Positions 42,068 through 49,658 of a DNA stretch of 64,000 nt are shown in pieces. The stretch is from Desulfurococcaceae archaeon (GTDB taxonomy: Archaea > Thermoproteota > Thermoprotei_A > Sulfolobales > Desulfurococcaceae), in assembly GCA_038845865.1 (NCBI GenBank), contig JAWBQJ010000001.1, positions 310,001 through 374,000 on the forward strand, in the 5' to 3' direction. The position numbers and the translations under genes were made by a program. The notes beneath the pieces were generated by a model. It had not been told where the DNA came from and did no database searches. It saw only the letters and a program-made list of their open reading frames with translations. How positions within the stretch are numbered: the stretch's first letter is position 1; every line of letters begins with the position of its first letter.

Positions 42068-42143
42068 TGCGGCGGCCGGGATTTGAACCCGGGATCTCCG
42101 GCTTGGGGGGCCGGCGTCCTAGTCCAGGCTAGACGACCGCCGC
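42068..42143 (-). tRNA. tRNA-Gly(CCC), unusual C33
   Basis: The acceptor GCGGCGG (5' end 42143) pairs with CCGCCGC, discriminator A at 42068. The anticodon stem CCGGC/GCCGG encloses loop CCCCCAA, reading anticodon CCC but with C in place of the near-universal U at position 33. T arm CCGGG-TTCAAAT-CCCGG. 76 nt, no intron, no CCA. Glycine identity fits the overall sequence. Confidence 0.9.
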
Positions 42144-42172
42144 ACCTGTAATGGGATTATTGCATGGGGACC

Positions 42173-42496
42173 TTATTTAGTCTTTTCTTGCAGGCTTCTC
42201 GGAGGTGTTACCGGTACGTATGTTGGCGATCTCCTGCCACCACTGTATAGTTTCAGCAGACCTAGCTTTACCGCTTCTCTTAGTACTTTCCTCGCATCGC
42301 TTACTTTTATGCCGAGCGATTGTGCGAGGGTATAAGGTGTGTAGTACCTTACGTTGCCTTTTTCCACCTCACTCTTCACATGTCTAACGAGGTCTTCAAT
42401 ATCGATTGTTGTGCGTAGTAAGAGCTCCTCGCTAATTTCAATTCTCTCTTCCACTTTCTTTTCCGCGCGCTTAGGTCTAGGCTTAGCTGTAGACAT
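42173..42496 (-). CDS. rps25e: Small ribosomal subunit protein eS25 (S25e)
   Basis: A 107-residue ribosomal protein with a winged-helix core: YYTPYTLAQSLGIKVSDARKVLREAVKLGLLKLYSGGRRSPTYVPV, matching archaeal S25e. The N-terminal 20 residues are Lys/Arg-rich (AKPRPKRAEKKVEER), as usual. ATG 42496 follows GGTG; a TATA box (CTTTTAAAG on the minus strand, near 42538-42547) sits at the end of the ABC permease gene, giving its own promoter. It lies just upstream of tRNA-Gly on the same strand. Confidence 0.9.
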   Translation of the reverse strand: MSTAKPRPKRAEKKVEERIEISEELLLRTTIDIEDLVRHVKSEVEKGNVRYYTPYTLAQSLGIKVSDARKVLREAVKLGLLKLYSGGRRSPTYVPVTPPRSLQEKTK

Positions 42497-42549
42497 GCAT
42501 TAAGCACCGCCACTGCCTCTACTATCATCGGGCAAGGGGCTTTAAAAGC

Positions 42550-43323
42550 TCACTTAATGAGGTTTCTAAGGTAGACCTTGTACGCGAACGCAACCGCCAG
42601 CGTAGCCCAGGCGAGCAGGCCCCCAACGTTGAACACGATGTCTATTGAAGAGTAGTAGCCGAAACCATACCTGTAAATGTTCGCGGCCATCGTTATGGGC
42701 GAGTAGTAGACTATGGGGGATGCAGCTCCCAGCCTAGCCCTAATGGCCCTCTCGGGGTAGAAGACATTTGACACGAAGAAGAACGTGAAGTAGACAAGCG
42801 ACCTTATCGCGGCCTGTAAGTTGAAATCACGCGTAAGGGTAGAGAGCGTTATCGATAGGCTTGACATCGTTGTGGCGAGGAGCACTGTTGTCACCAGCAC
42901 GAGGACCCACTTCTCGGGTCCGGGCAGCCCCATCAACAGCACGGCCAGTACTAGGAAGCCCGCTTGATAGAGGAATCCCCGTAAAACGCCACCTAGAACC
43001 CTACCGGCCACCAGGGAACCACGGGTAACAGGTAGAGAAACCAAGTAGTGGGTTACTTCGCGCCTTAGCTCCACGCCTACCTCCCTTCCAATGCTAAACG
43101 CCGATATGAATATGGAGAGGCACAGTATGCCCGGAGTGATGAACCTTATGTAATCCGGTATCTGTGCCGGGTCTACTATCCCCCTGAATATGACTGCGAA
43201 CACGACTAAGTCGGCAATGTTCATCGCCACTTGGCCGGCAAGCCAGAAGACGTTTCTCCAGAAGCGTTCCAGGTCTCTCTCAGCTACTAGTATAGCGGCT
43301 CTGAGCAGCTCTCTCACTTCCAC
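42550..43323 (-). CDS. ABC-2 type transporter permease (second of two)
   Basis: Integral membrane protein of 257 residues with about six helices and the ABC-2 pattern EVTHYLVSLPVTRGSLVAGRVLGGVL near the third helix. It overlaps the preceding permease gene by 10 nt. With that gene and the ATPase at 44127-45068 it forms a complete exporter (one ATPase, two different membrane subunits). Cargo unknown; drug, lipid or antibiotic exporters use the same set. Confidence 0.85.
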   Translation of the reverse strand: MEVRELLRAAILVAERDLERFWRNVFWLAGQVAMNIADLVVFAVIFRGIVDPAQIPDYIRFITPGILCLSIFISAFSIGREVGVELRREVTHYLVSLPVTRGSLVAGRVLGGVLRGFLYQAGFLVLAVLLMGLPGPEKWVLVLVTTVLLATTMSSLSITLSTLTRDFNLQAAIRSLVYFTFFFVSNVFYPERAIRARLGAASPIVYYSPITMAANIYRYGFGYYSSIDIVFNVGGLLAWATLAVAFAYKVYLRNLIK

Positions 43324-44123
43324 CCACCCGCTTCGAGCTTCTTTTCGTAGTACTCTATAGCGAGCACGAGCAGCCCCATCGCAAGGCCTACGAGGTATAC
43401 CAACGAGGGGAGGAGCCCATACCTTACCACTAAGTAGTACTCAGGGAAGGCCATTACCCGGAAGAAGTCCGCGAGGTGCGATATGGGGTTTAGTAACGCC
43501 ACGGCATAGTAGGGCTCTATGCCGGCGGCCTCCACTACTGGTAGCGGGTAGAACACCGTGCTCAACCTCACGAGGAGGGCATCTATGGCGCCCATTAAGA
43601 TGTCCGTCAAGTCAGTTGATTTGAGCGTGAATACTACGAGTAGGACGAAGCACACAACTCCGGCGGAAAACACCATTGCCGCCCCAACGGAGATTAGCAC
43701 CGTGAGCGCGTTCTTAACACCGAGCACGGCGTAAACTAGAAGCATCATCGGTAGCGTGAACAAGAGTGCGGAGAGGCTACTACCCACTACTCTTCCCACA
43801 GCGAAAACACCCCGTTTAACCGGTAGTGAAAGGTGGTATTCCACCACACCATCGTCAAACTCGTCCGCGATAATGTAACCCCTCGAAATGCCGGTTGAGT
43901 AGAGCAGTGCGGTATATACTCCTAGCAGGTAGAAATGATAGTAGTCTACTCCGCCCACGAGCTCCTTCACGCTTGTGCTCACTATCGCGGAGATCGCCCT
44001 CGCAAATACCAGTACCTGTACCGTGAACCAGGCGATTCTCATCGCTAAAAACACCCTCTGGTTTTTAAGCTTCATCAAGTCCCAGCTGGCGACTACAATT
44101 ACGTCCCGGAGGTCCCTGAACAC
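43314..44123 (-). CDS. ABC-2 type transporter permease (first of two)
   Basis: A 269-residue membrane protein with about six helices and the segment EFDDGVVEYHLSLPVKRGVFAVGRVVGSSLSALLF, parallel to EVTHYLVSLPVTRGSL in the second permease. The two subunits are paralogues. It begins 3 nt after the ATPase stop and overlaps the second permease by 10 nt. The complex is likely ATPase2-permease1-permease2. The role as an exporter is inferred from the ABC-2 class; no substrate hint in the neighbourhood. Confidence 0.85.
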   Translation of the reverse strand: MFRDLRDVIVVASWDLMKLKNQRVFLAMRIAWFTVQVLVFARAISAIVSTSVKELVGGVDYYHFYLLGVYTALLYSTGISRGYIIADEFDDGVVEYHLSLPVKRGVFAVGRVVGSSLSALLFTLPMMLLVYAVLGVKNALTVLISVGAAMVFSAGVVCFVLLVVFTLKSTDLTDILMGAIDALLVRLSTVFYPLPVVEAAGIEPYYAVALLNPISHLADFFRVMAFPEYYLVVRYGLLPSLVYLVGLAMGLLVLAIEYYEKKLEAGGWK

Positions 44124-44126
44124 TCG

Positions 44127-45068
44127 CTACACCTCCTCCCTTAGCCTGGCACCGGTTATGTAAGTGAATACGTCGTCAAGAGTGGGCTCTTTGACCATGA
44201 CCTTCAAAACCCTAATGCTACTCCTCCTGAGCAGATCCAATACGTCGATTACCTTTTCCTCCGCCTTTTCCACGAATATTTTCAAAGACCCTTCACCTAC
44301 TTCCACCTTTCCGTAGTTGACGAGGCTGCTCACCACGCTAGTTGGTAGGATACCATCATAGTGCACTTCTATGACGTCTCCGCTGGGAATGGAGTCCTTC
44401 AACTCACCTACAGTGCCGAGCGCTCTAAGCTTGCCTTTGTATACTATTGCGACTCTTTCACAAACCCTCTCAGCTTCGAACATATCATTGGTTGCAATGA
44501 TAACCGTCGTGCCCTCCTTCTTGAGCTCTCTGATTACACTCCACAATGCGTGTTTGGAAAGAACATCAACTTGCGCCGTGGGCTCGTCCAATATTGCGAC
44601 CTTGGGTTTCTGGATTAGCACCTTAGCGAGCTCTACCTTTTTCCGCGTACCACCACTTAGCTGGTAGAACTGCTTATTGCGGTGTTCCCAAAGGCTTAAA
44701 AGCTCCATTACTTCACGTACTACTCGCTTGGCTTCACTACCAGAGTAGCCCACTACGCGTGCATGCCACATCAAGAGGTCATGGGCTTTGTCGATCCACA
44801 TAGCCTTGGGTTCCTGAAAAGCTATTCCCACTAATCTCCTGACGACGTAGTCTTCCTTGGTAACGCTATGCCCGTACACGTATACGTCTCCGCTCGTCGG
44901 CTTATACACGGTTGCAATGGTGAGGAGCGTTGTAGTCTTACCAGACCCATTCGGTCCCAGCAACCCGAATACCTCGTTATCATATATGTCCAGGCTCAAG
45001 TTATCCACTGCTACGAAGTTACCAAACTTCTTAGTTAAATTAACAACTTCCACAGCCTTTGGCTTCAA
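44127..45068 (-). CDS. ABC transporter ATP-binding protein
   Basis: A 313-residue ATPase. Walker A is GLLGPNGSGKTTTLL, the signature is FYQLSGGTRKKVELAKVLI (LSGGT), Walker B is VAILDEPTAQVDVL, and the switch histidine is replaced by Asn in VIIATND. The C-terminal region (residues about 225-313) resembles the regulatory tail of drug-exporter ATPases. It is divergent from the Mrp operon, with TATA-like ACTTTAAAAGC between. Asn in place of the H-loop histidine is notable, because that residue normally supports ATP hydrolysis. Confidence 0.88.
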   Translation of the reverse strand: MKPKAVEVVNLTKKFGNFVAVDNLSLDIYDNEVFGLLGPNGSGKTTTLLTIATVYKPTSGDVYVYGHSVTKEDYVVRRLVGIAFQEPKAMWIDKAHDLLMWHARVVGYSGSEAKRVVREVMELLSLWEHRNKQFYQLSGGTRKKVELAKVLIQKPKVAILDEPTAQVDVLSKHALWSVIRELKKEGTTVIIATNDMFEAERVCERVAIVYKGKLRALGTVGELKDSIPSGDVIEVHYDGILPTSVVSSLVNYGKVEVGEGSLKIFVEKAEEKVIDVLDLLRRSSIRVLKVMVKEPTLDDVFTYITGARLREEV

Positions 45069-45130
45069 GTCCCCCGCCCTCAGATAAGCTTTTAAAGTTC
45101 GCCTATTCTAATAAACCTGGGCTGAGATAC

Positions 45131-45409
45131 TTGTATGAGTACGCGGAGCTAGTAGTGCTTATTGGCGCCCCGCTGTACTTGGTTGCTGTCGTCCTCTACA
45201 CTATTAGGCTCGTAAAGGGACCCACTATACCGGACATGGTACTTGCCGTAGACTGCCTATCCTACGACTTAGCAGTATTTCTAATGGCTCTTTCACTGTA
45301 CTACAGAACGCCGTTCTTAGTTACCCCGCCTCTAATGCTCGCTTTGTGGGTTTACCTACTCGACGTATACGTGTCTAAGTACCTTATATCGAAAGAGGTG
45401 GGCGCGTGA
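45131..45409 (+). CDS. mrpF: Mrp-type cation/H+ antiporter subunit F
   Basis: Small membrane subunit (92 residues, three helices) of the Mrp/Mnh antiporter or of the ion-pumping module of membrane hydrogenases. The segment IRLVKGPTIPDMVLAVDCLSYDLAV is the conserved MrpF core (usual form RGPTxxDRVxAxD). I start at TTG 45131, which gives the normal length and clears the divergent ABC gene; an open frame extends to TTG 45059. The TATA-like CTTTTAAAG (45091-45099) puts the transcript start shortly before it. First gene of a seven-gene operon. Confidence 0.82.
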   Translation: MYEYAELVVLIGAPLYLVAVVLYTIRLVKGPTIPDMVLAVDCLSYDLAVFLMALSLYYRTPFLVTPPLMLALWVYLLDVYVSKYLISKEVGA

Positions 45410-45765
45410 TCGGGCCGGTGATCTTCTGGATCGGGTCAGCGCTGTTCATCGTTGGCGGGGTCTTCGACATACTCGCCGCTATAGGCATGTTGAGGTTTCC
45501 CAACTTCTACGTTAGGCTACATGCCGCAACCATAGGGGCAATATACGGGGCCGTACTGCCCTTAATTGGGATAGCGTTAATGGCGCTAGGCCTTCCCGAA
45601 CTCCCGGGACACCTTACCATAGCGGGGGCGTCTTTCATAACGGCGGTAGTACTGCTCGTAGTAGCACCTGTCGGGAGCCACGTGCTCGCACATGCAGCCC
45701 GTAGATCGCGTAGCGTGCAGTGGAAACCACTAGTAGATGCTATTGAAGAGGAGGAGGGCGCGTGA
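45406..45765 (+). CDS. mrpG: Mrp-type antiporter subunit G
   Basis: A 119-residue, three-helix subunit with the family motif MLRFPNFYVRLHAATIGAIYG (equivalent to RFPDxxxRLHAATK in bacteria). It is required for assembly of Mrp complexes. GTG 45406 overlaps the mrpF stop (GTGA). The C-terminal tail is basic then acidic (RRSRSVQW ... EEEEGA). The gene order F-G is the same as in archaeal Mbh/Mrp modules. Confidence 0.88.
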   Translation: MIGPVIFWIGSALFIVGGVFDILAAIGMLRFPNFYVRLHAATIGAIYGAVLPLIGIALMALGLPELPGHLTIAGASFITAVVLLVVAPVGSHVLAHAARRSRSVQWKPLVDAIEEEEGA

Positions 45766-46019
45766 TCCTAACACTACTAATGATGGTAGTATCTTCGCTA
45801 CTGAGCTTGGTCTTCGTCTACATGGCCGTCACGGAACAAGACTTGCTTAAAGCTGTTGCGTTTTCCGCCGGTCAGAGTATATGTTACGCAATATTGTTGC
45901 AAGCCATGGCGGCCACGGACATCGTAATGACCTATGTAGCGGTCTCGGTAGGCCTGTACTCCGCGCTACTCGTGTTCGTATTGAGTAAAACCGAAAGGTT
46001 CGAGGAGATAGGGAGATGA
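45762..46019 (+). CDS. DUF4040/MbhD-like small membrane subunit
   Basis: An 85-residue, three-helix protein of the class found between subunits G and B in archaeal Mrp and membrane-bound hydrogenase clusters. Segment QDLLKAVAFSAGQSICYAILLQAM matches the typical DLL-A-(I/V)-x-x-G-x-x-S pattern and VMTYVAVSVGLYSALLVFVL the following helix. It corresponds to part of the long MrpA of bacteria, split off in archaea. GTG 45762 overlaps mrpG (4 nt), and its stop overlaps the next ATG (ATGA). Confidence 0.8.
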   Translation: MILTLLMMVVSSLLSLVFVYMAVTEQDLLKAVAFSAGQSICYAILLQAMAATDIVMTYVAVSVGLYSALLVFVLSKTERFEEIGR

Positions 46020-46762
46020 CTAAGAGAACTCTAATACTACTGGCACTTCTCGTCGCGTCGATCATATCACCGCTCGTCGTCGTGAATTTTACCCCTATAG
46101 ACATTCCGCGAGCGATGAGAGAGCTCGGTAGATACTATGTCGTGAACACCATCAGAGACACTGCAAGCCCGGAGGCTGTGGCTGCTGTTGTATGGGATTA
46201 TAGGGGACTAGACACCGTATACGAAACCGTAGTGCTATACTTGGCCATTGTAGGCGGTTTAGCTGTATTTAGACTAAGTAAAGCACCGAGCATGCAGGTT
46301 GTGATCGGCTTAACCGTGCTGTCCCGGACGGCTACTAAGATAATCATCCTGCTAATATCCTCCATTTCGGCTGCAATAGTACTTCACGGGCACTTAACGC
46401 CCGGTGGAGGCTTTCCGGGGGGTTCGGCGCTTGCCGTGACGTCGATGCTCATCGTCCCCGTATTCTCAGTGCACAGCATTATCGAGAGGGGGATAACATC
46501 AACTAGGCTCATTGCTATAAGAGGTCTTGCACTGACTGCTCTCGGGCTAGTCGCGTTGCTACCTGTATTTAGAGGCCTTGAGCTAGTCACTAACCAGAGG
46601 TTCTATCCGGCGCGAGTAGGCTTTATCACCGTTAGTGGAAGCATTTCACTTTACAACCTCTTCGAGTTTTTTGCCGTAGCATCAGGCTTCACTGCCGTGG
46701 CACTTTACCTCTCCATACCCGAGGAGTGGTACAAGGAACGGTTCAGCGAGCATGGTGGGTGA
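46016..46762 (+). CDS. mrpB: Mrp-type antiporter subunit B (MnhB-like), extended
   Basis: Membrane subunit of 248 residues. The hallmark HGHLTPGGGFPGGSALAVTSMLI (positions about 124-146) identifies MnhB. The N-terminal 80 residues with another helix (LLALLVASIISPLVVVNFTPIDIP) and YRGLDTVYETVVLYLAIVG resemble the MbhE-type segment found at the end of MrpA in bacteria. So MbhE- and MbhF-like parts appear fused. ATG overlaps the previous stop by 4 nt. About six helices in all. Confidence 0.85.
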   Translation: MTKRTLILLALLVASIISPLVVVNFTPIDIPRAMRELGRYYVVNTIRDTASPEAVAAVVWDYRGLDTVYETVVLYLAIVGGLAVFRLSKAPSMQVVIGLTVLSRTATKIIILLISSISAAIVLHGHLTPGGGFPGGSALAVTSMLIVPVFSVHSIIERGITSTRLIAIRGLALTALGLVALLPVFRGLELVTNQRFYPARVGFITVSGSISLYNLFEFFAVASGFTAVALYLSIPEEWYKERFSEHGG

Positions 46763-46763
46763 G

Positions 46764-47162
46764 ATGCTCGAGAAGTATACATATGTTCTAGTGGTGTTCG
46801 TCCTCGCATTGAACGCCCTGATCTCCATTTACGGTATAGTCTACAGGAGGAGTCTTGTCAAGAAGTTAATAGCATTAACGATCCTCTCCGATACGGTGTT
46901 CATTTCGATAATACTAGTAGGCTTCACGCTCACTCACCCGCTAGTACCGCCAGTATATACGAGCATGGAAGCTCCTGAGACAGAGTTCCTTGTAAAGCAC
47001 GCTTCAGACCCCCTACCTCAAGCGCTGGTACTAACAGGCATAGTAATAGGGCTCGCAGTTAATGCCCTGATAGCCTTCGGCATCATACAGGCCTACAGGT
47101 TGTCAGGAACGACAGATGCGAGGAAACTCATAAAACCACTGGTAGAGGAGGTGAGCGAGTAG
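46764..47162 (+). CDS. mrpC: Mrp-type antiporter subunit C (NuoK-like)
   Basis: A 132-residue homologue of complex I subunit NuoK with three helices: VLVVFVLALNALISIYGIVYRRSLVKKLIALTILSDTVFISII, a loop, and DPLPQALVLTGIVIGLAVNALIAFGIIQAYR, which is the conserved DPLPQALVLTAIVIG motif of MrpC. ATG 46764 lies 5 nt after GGTGGGTGAG; ATG 46752, overlapping mrpB by 11 nt, is an alternative. Stop shares a base with the next GTG. Confidence 0.9.
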   Translation: MLEKYTYVLVVFVLALNALISIYGIVYRRSLVKKLIALTILSDTVFISIILVGFTLTHPLVPPVYTSMEAPETEFLVKHASDPLPQALVLTGIVIGLAVNALIAFGIIQAYRLSGTTDARKLIKPLVEEVSE

Positions 47163-47647
47163 TGTTCAGGCACATTGTTACGGCCTTGTTGGTTTTCATC
47201 GTTTACGTGTTATTTGTCGGCTCTCTATCAGTGTATACTGCCTTAACGGGCATGATTGTGGCCGCGATTCTCAGTACCCTGTTCGCAAGGTACATCATTA
47301 CGAACGAGCATAAAGCTATGGATATACGTAGACTTTTCTACATGGTCTACTACTTTTTCAAGTACATGTCCATTATTGAGATGCGTGCACACCTAGACGT
47401 CGTGAAGAGGATATTCACAATGGACATAAAACCTGGAATAGTGAGGGTTCCTGTTAGAGTAAGTTCTAGGTACGCTAGGTTACTCGTAATGGGCTCTATA
47501 ACCAACACTCCCGGCACCGTCGTGGTCGATGAGAAGGGAGGCTATTTCTACGTTAACTGGATAAACACCATCACTGACGATCCGGAGGTGGCTAGAAAGT
47601 ACATCAGCGAAGAATTCGAACACTATGCTTACAAGATCTTTGAATGA
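47162..47647 (+). CDS. mrpE: Mrp-type antiporter subunit E
   Basis: A 161-residue subunit with two N-terminal helices and a cytosolic domain. The core segment KYMSIIEMRAHLDVVKRIFTMDIKPGIVRVPVRVSSRYARLLVMGSITNTPGTVVVD is the classic MrpE signature (GI-x-x-(V/L)-P ... A-x-(I/L)-x-x-PGT-x-x-(V/L)D). GTG 47162 starts on the last base of the mrpC stop. It precedes the large subunit gene by 9 nt. Confidence 0.9.
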   Translation: MFRHIVTALLVFIVYVLFVGSLSVYTALTGMIVAAILSTLFARYIITNEHKAMDIRRLFYMVYYFFKYMSIIEMRAHLDVVKRIFTMDIKPGIVRVPVRVSSRYARLLVMGSITNTPGTVVVDEKGGYFYVNWINTITDDPEVARKYISEEFEHYAYKIFE

Positions 47648-47656
47648 GGTGGCCTC

Positions 47657-49204
47657 ATGACTGGTAACCTGATCGGGCTTCTACCATTCATACCAGTATT
47701 TGCGGCGTTTTTACTCCCATTGATCTACATGGCGTCGAAGAAAAGGCTTGTAGTAATGTACTACACCGTGATAGCGGTTACCATAGTATTGGTGCTCAGC
47801 GTGCTCGTGGCTATTGAAGCTTACAGGGCAAACAACCCTCTCGTGTTCATGGCTGGTGGGTGGCCAGCACCGATTGGAATAATCTACACTGTAGACCGCT
47901 TCACGGCCGCGCTGGGAGTGGTCTCGACCGTAGTCATCGCCGCCATAGCACTATACAGTGTAAGCTACATCGTAGACGACGGCTATCCCTGGTACTCCAT
48001 TCTGCTACTAGGTGTTACATCCGGAATTCTCGGCGTTACGTATACCGGAGACATGTTCAACTTATTTGTAATGCTCGAGGTCACGGGCATATCAGCTTAC
48101 TCCCTCGTCATGTACTACAGGCACAGGGCACTGTCTATTGTCGCGGGGCTTAAGTACGCTTTCATAGGATCTCTCGGCACAACGTTATACTTGCTGGCGA
48201 TGGGGCTAGTTTACAGCTTCTATGGGACGCTGAACTTCGTTGACTTTTCGCTCAGGTTGGTGGTACAACCGGATTTCATGCACGCATTAGCCTACGGAAT
48301 TATCATGGTACTGGCGCTCTGGGCCTTTAGTATAAAGAGCGGCGTATTCCCAAACCACTTCTGGCTACCGGACGCGCACCCCGCAGCCCCTACACCGATA
48401 TCGGCGCTACTGAGCGGCCTCGTGGTGAACGTTGGTGTCATTGGGCTTTACAAGTTTGTCTACATTGCCTCCTGGAACACGCCAGTAGATCCCTTAAATT
48501 CTGCCAGGAGGCTGGTTTTACTGGTAACGGTAGTTATGGGTGCTCTTTCAGCTCTATTCGGTGCTTTATTGATGGGCATTCAAAGAGACGTGAAGAGGCT
48601 TATAGCGTACTCGACGGTAATGAACCTTGGGTTCTTGTTCATGGGCATTGGTTGCGGCACGAGTCGCGGCCTTCAAGCCACGCTGTACTATATAGCAGCA
48701 CACTCGCTAGCCAAGGCAACGCTATTCCTCAGCGTAGGCGTGTTAATAAAAGCTACCGGCACTAGAGAGCTTGAAAAGCTCTCAGGACTCGGGCTTAAAT
48801 ACCCCATCGCGGGAACGGCGTTAGCGGTGTCAACCCTCGCGCTCGCGGGCATACCGCCACTTCCAGGATTTCTCGCAAAGCTCCTCCTTTACGAGGCCTT
48901 ATTCGAGTACAATGTGATCCTGTCAATGATGATGGTCATCGCGAGCGCGATCGGTTTACTGTCTTACATGAAGTTGTTCTACACAATACTCCTAGGTGTG
49001 CCTGTAGTTAAGATCGTTAAGATCGACATGAAGGCTGCCTACGTGTCCCTAGTGGTGCTTACACTACTAGTTACCGCGTTCGGAGTTGCATTTCTATTCT
49101 CGCCTCAACTACTGCAGGACCTGTTTAAGAGGGCTGCAGACCAGGTGTCAGTAGGCATTGAGAGCTACATCGAGTACGTTAATGCCACTCTAACGAGGCC
49201 GTGA
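47657..49204 (+). CDS. mrpD: Mrp-type antiporter subunit D (NuoN/NuoM-like ion pump)
   Basis: A 515-residue polytopic protein with about 14 helices of the complex I antiporter-like family. Key residues are visible: Glu in NLFVMLEVTGISAYSL (broken/TM5 region), Lys in LWAFSIKSGVFPNHFWLPDAHPAAP (TM7-8), HSLAKATLFLSVGVL and the ARxRRLIAYSTVMNLGF-type block (here DVKRLIAYSTVMNLGF). It moves protons against Na+ or another ion. ATG 47657 follows GAGGTGG. It is the last gene of the operon. A separate MrpA-type second pump is absent. Confidence 0.9.
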   Translation: MTGNLIGLLPFIPVFAAFLLPLIYMASKKRLVVMYYTVIAVTIVLVLSVLVAIEAYRANNPLVFMAGGWPAPIGIIYTVDRFTAALGVVSTVVIAAIALYSVSYIVDDGYPWYSILLLGVTSGILGVTYTGDMFNLFVMLEVTGISAYSLVMYYRHRALSIVAGLKYAFIGSLGTTLYLLAMGLVYSFYGTLNFVDFSLRLVVQPDFMHALAYGIIMVLALWAFSIKSGVFPNHFWLPDAHPAAPTPISALLSGLVVNVGVIGLYKFVYIASWNTPVDPLNSARRLVLLVTVVMGALSALFGALLMGIQRDVKRLIAYSTVMNLGFLFMGIGCGTSRGLQATLYYIAAHSLAKATLFLSVGVLIKATGTRELEKLSGLGLKYPIAGTALAVSTLALAGIPPLPGFLAKLLLYEALFEYNVILSMMMVIASAIGLLSYMKLFYTILLGVPVVKIVKIDMKAAYVSLVVLTLLVTAFGVAFLFSPQLLQDLFKRAADQVSVGIESYIEYVNATLTRP

Positions 49205-49209
49205 AGAAG

Positions 49210-49581
49210 CTAGTTTACTAGAACTATTTCGACGACATCACCGTCTTTCAGCTTAAGCTCTTTTCTCAAGTTAATGTGTGAGATCACCTCAACTACCTCA
49301 CACCCGTACATAGTTACAGCTGGCTTTACGAGTAAAACGGGTATGCCCATTAAGTAACCAGGACACGCATATGCAGCTCCTAAACCTGGCTTAGGTGGAG
49401 GTATAACCACCAACTTACTCCTATCCACGAGCTCGTAAAAGCAACGATCTAGGAGGACGTTAAGGGTGCCCGGATAAGGGCACGAGGAGAGAATGCGTGA
49501 TAGTTGCTCGTTGTAGAGCTTAACGTAGTGTGCGCCTTCACCGGTACCCGAGAACACCTTACCTCGTAAAACCCCGCACAT
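49210..49581 (-). CDS. ribK: CTP-dependent riboflavin kinase
   Basis: Archaeal enzyme making FMN from riboflavin using CTP in place of ATP; the compact 120-residue form lacks the FAD synthase domain. Motifs: GVLRGKVFSGTGEGAHYVKLY (nucleotide loop), FPGTLNVLL-type (here YPGTLNVLL) and the ending INLRKELKLKDGDVVEIVL, typical of RibK. The start is ATG 49581; a GTG 2 codons into the region does not change the domain. A TATA box (TTTATAAAG, minus strand, near 49640-49648) lies upstream. It is convergent with mrpD. Confidence 0.9.
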   Translation of the reverse strand: MCGVLRGKVFSGTGEGAHYVKLYNEQLSRILSSCPYPGTLNVLLDRCFYELVDRSKLVVIPPPKPGLGAAYACPGYLMGIPVLLVKPAVTMYGCEVVEVISHINLRKELKLKDGDVVEIVLVN

Positions 49582-49658
49582 ACAGGGTCATCGAAGCCCA
49601 CTTGATTCGGGGAGGGACCTGAGGAGGTTATGGTAAAAACTTTATAAAATCCATTCAT

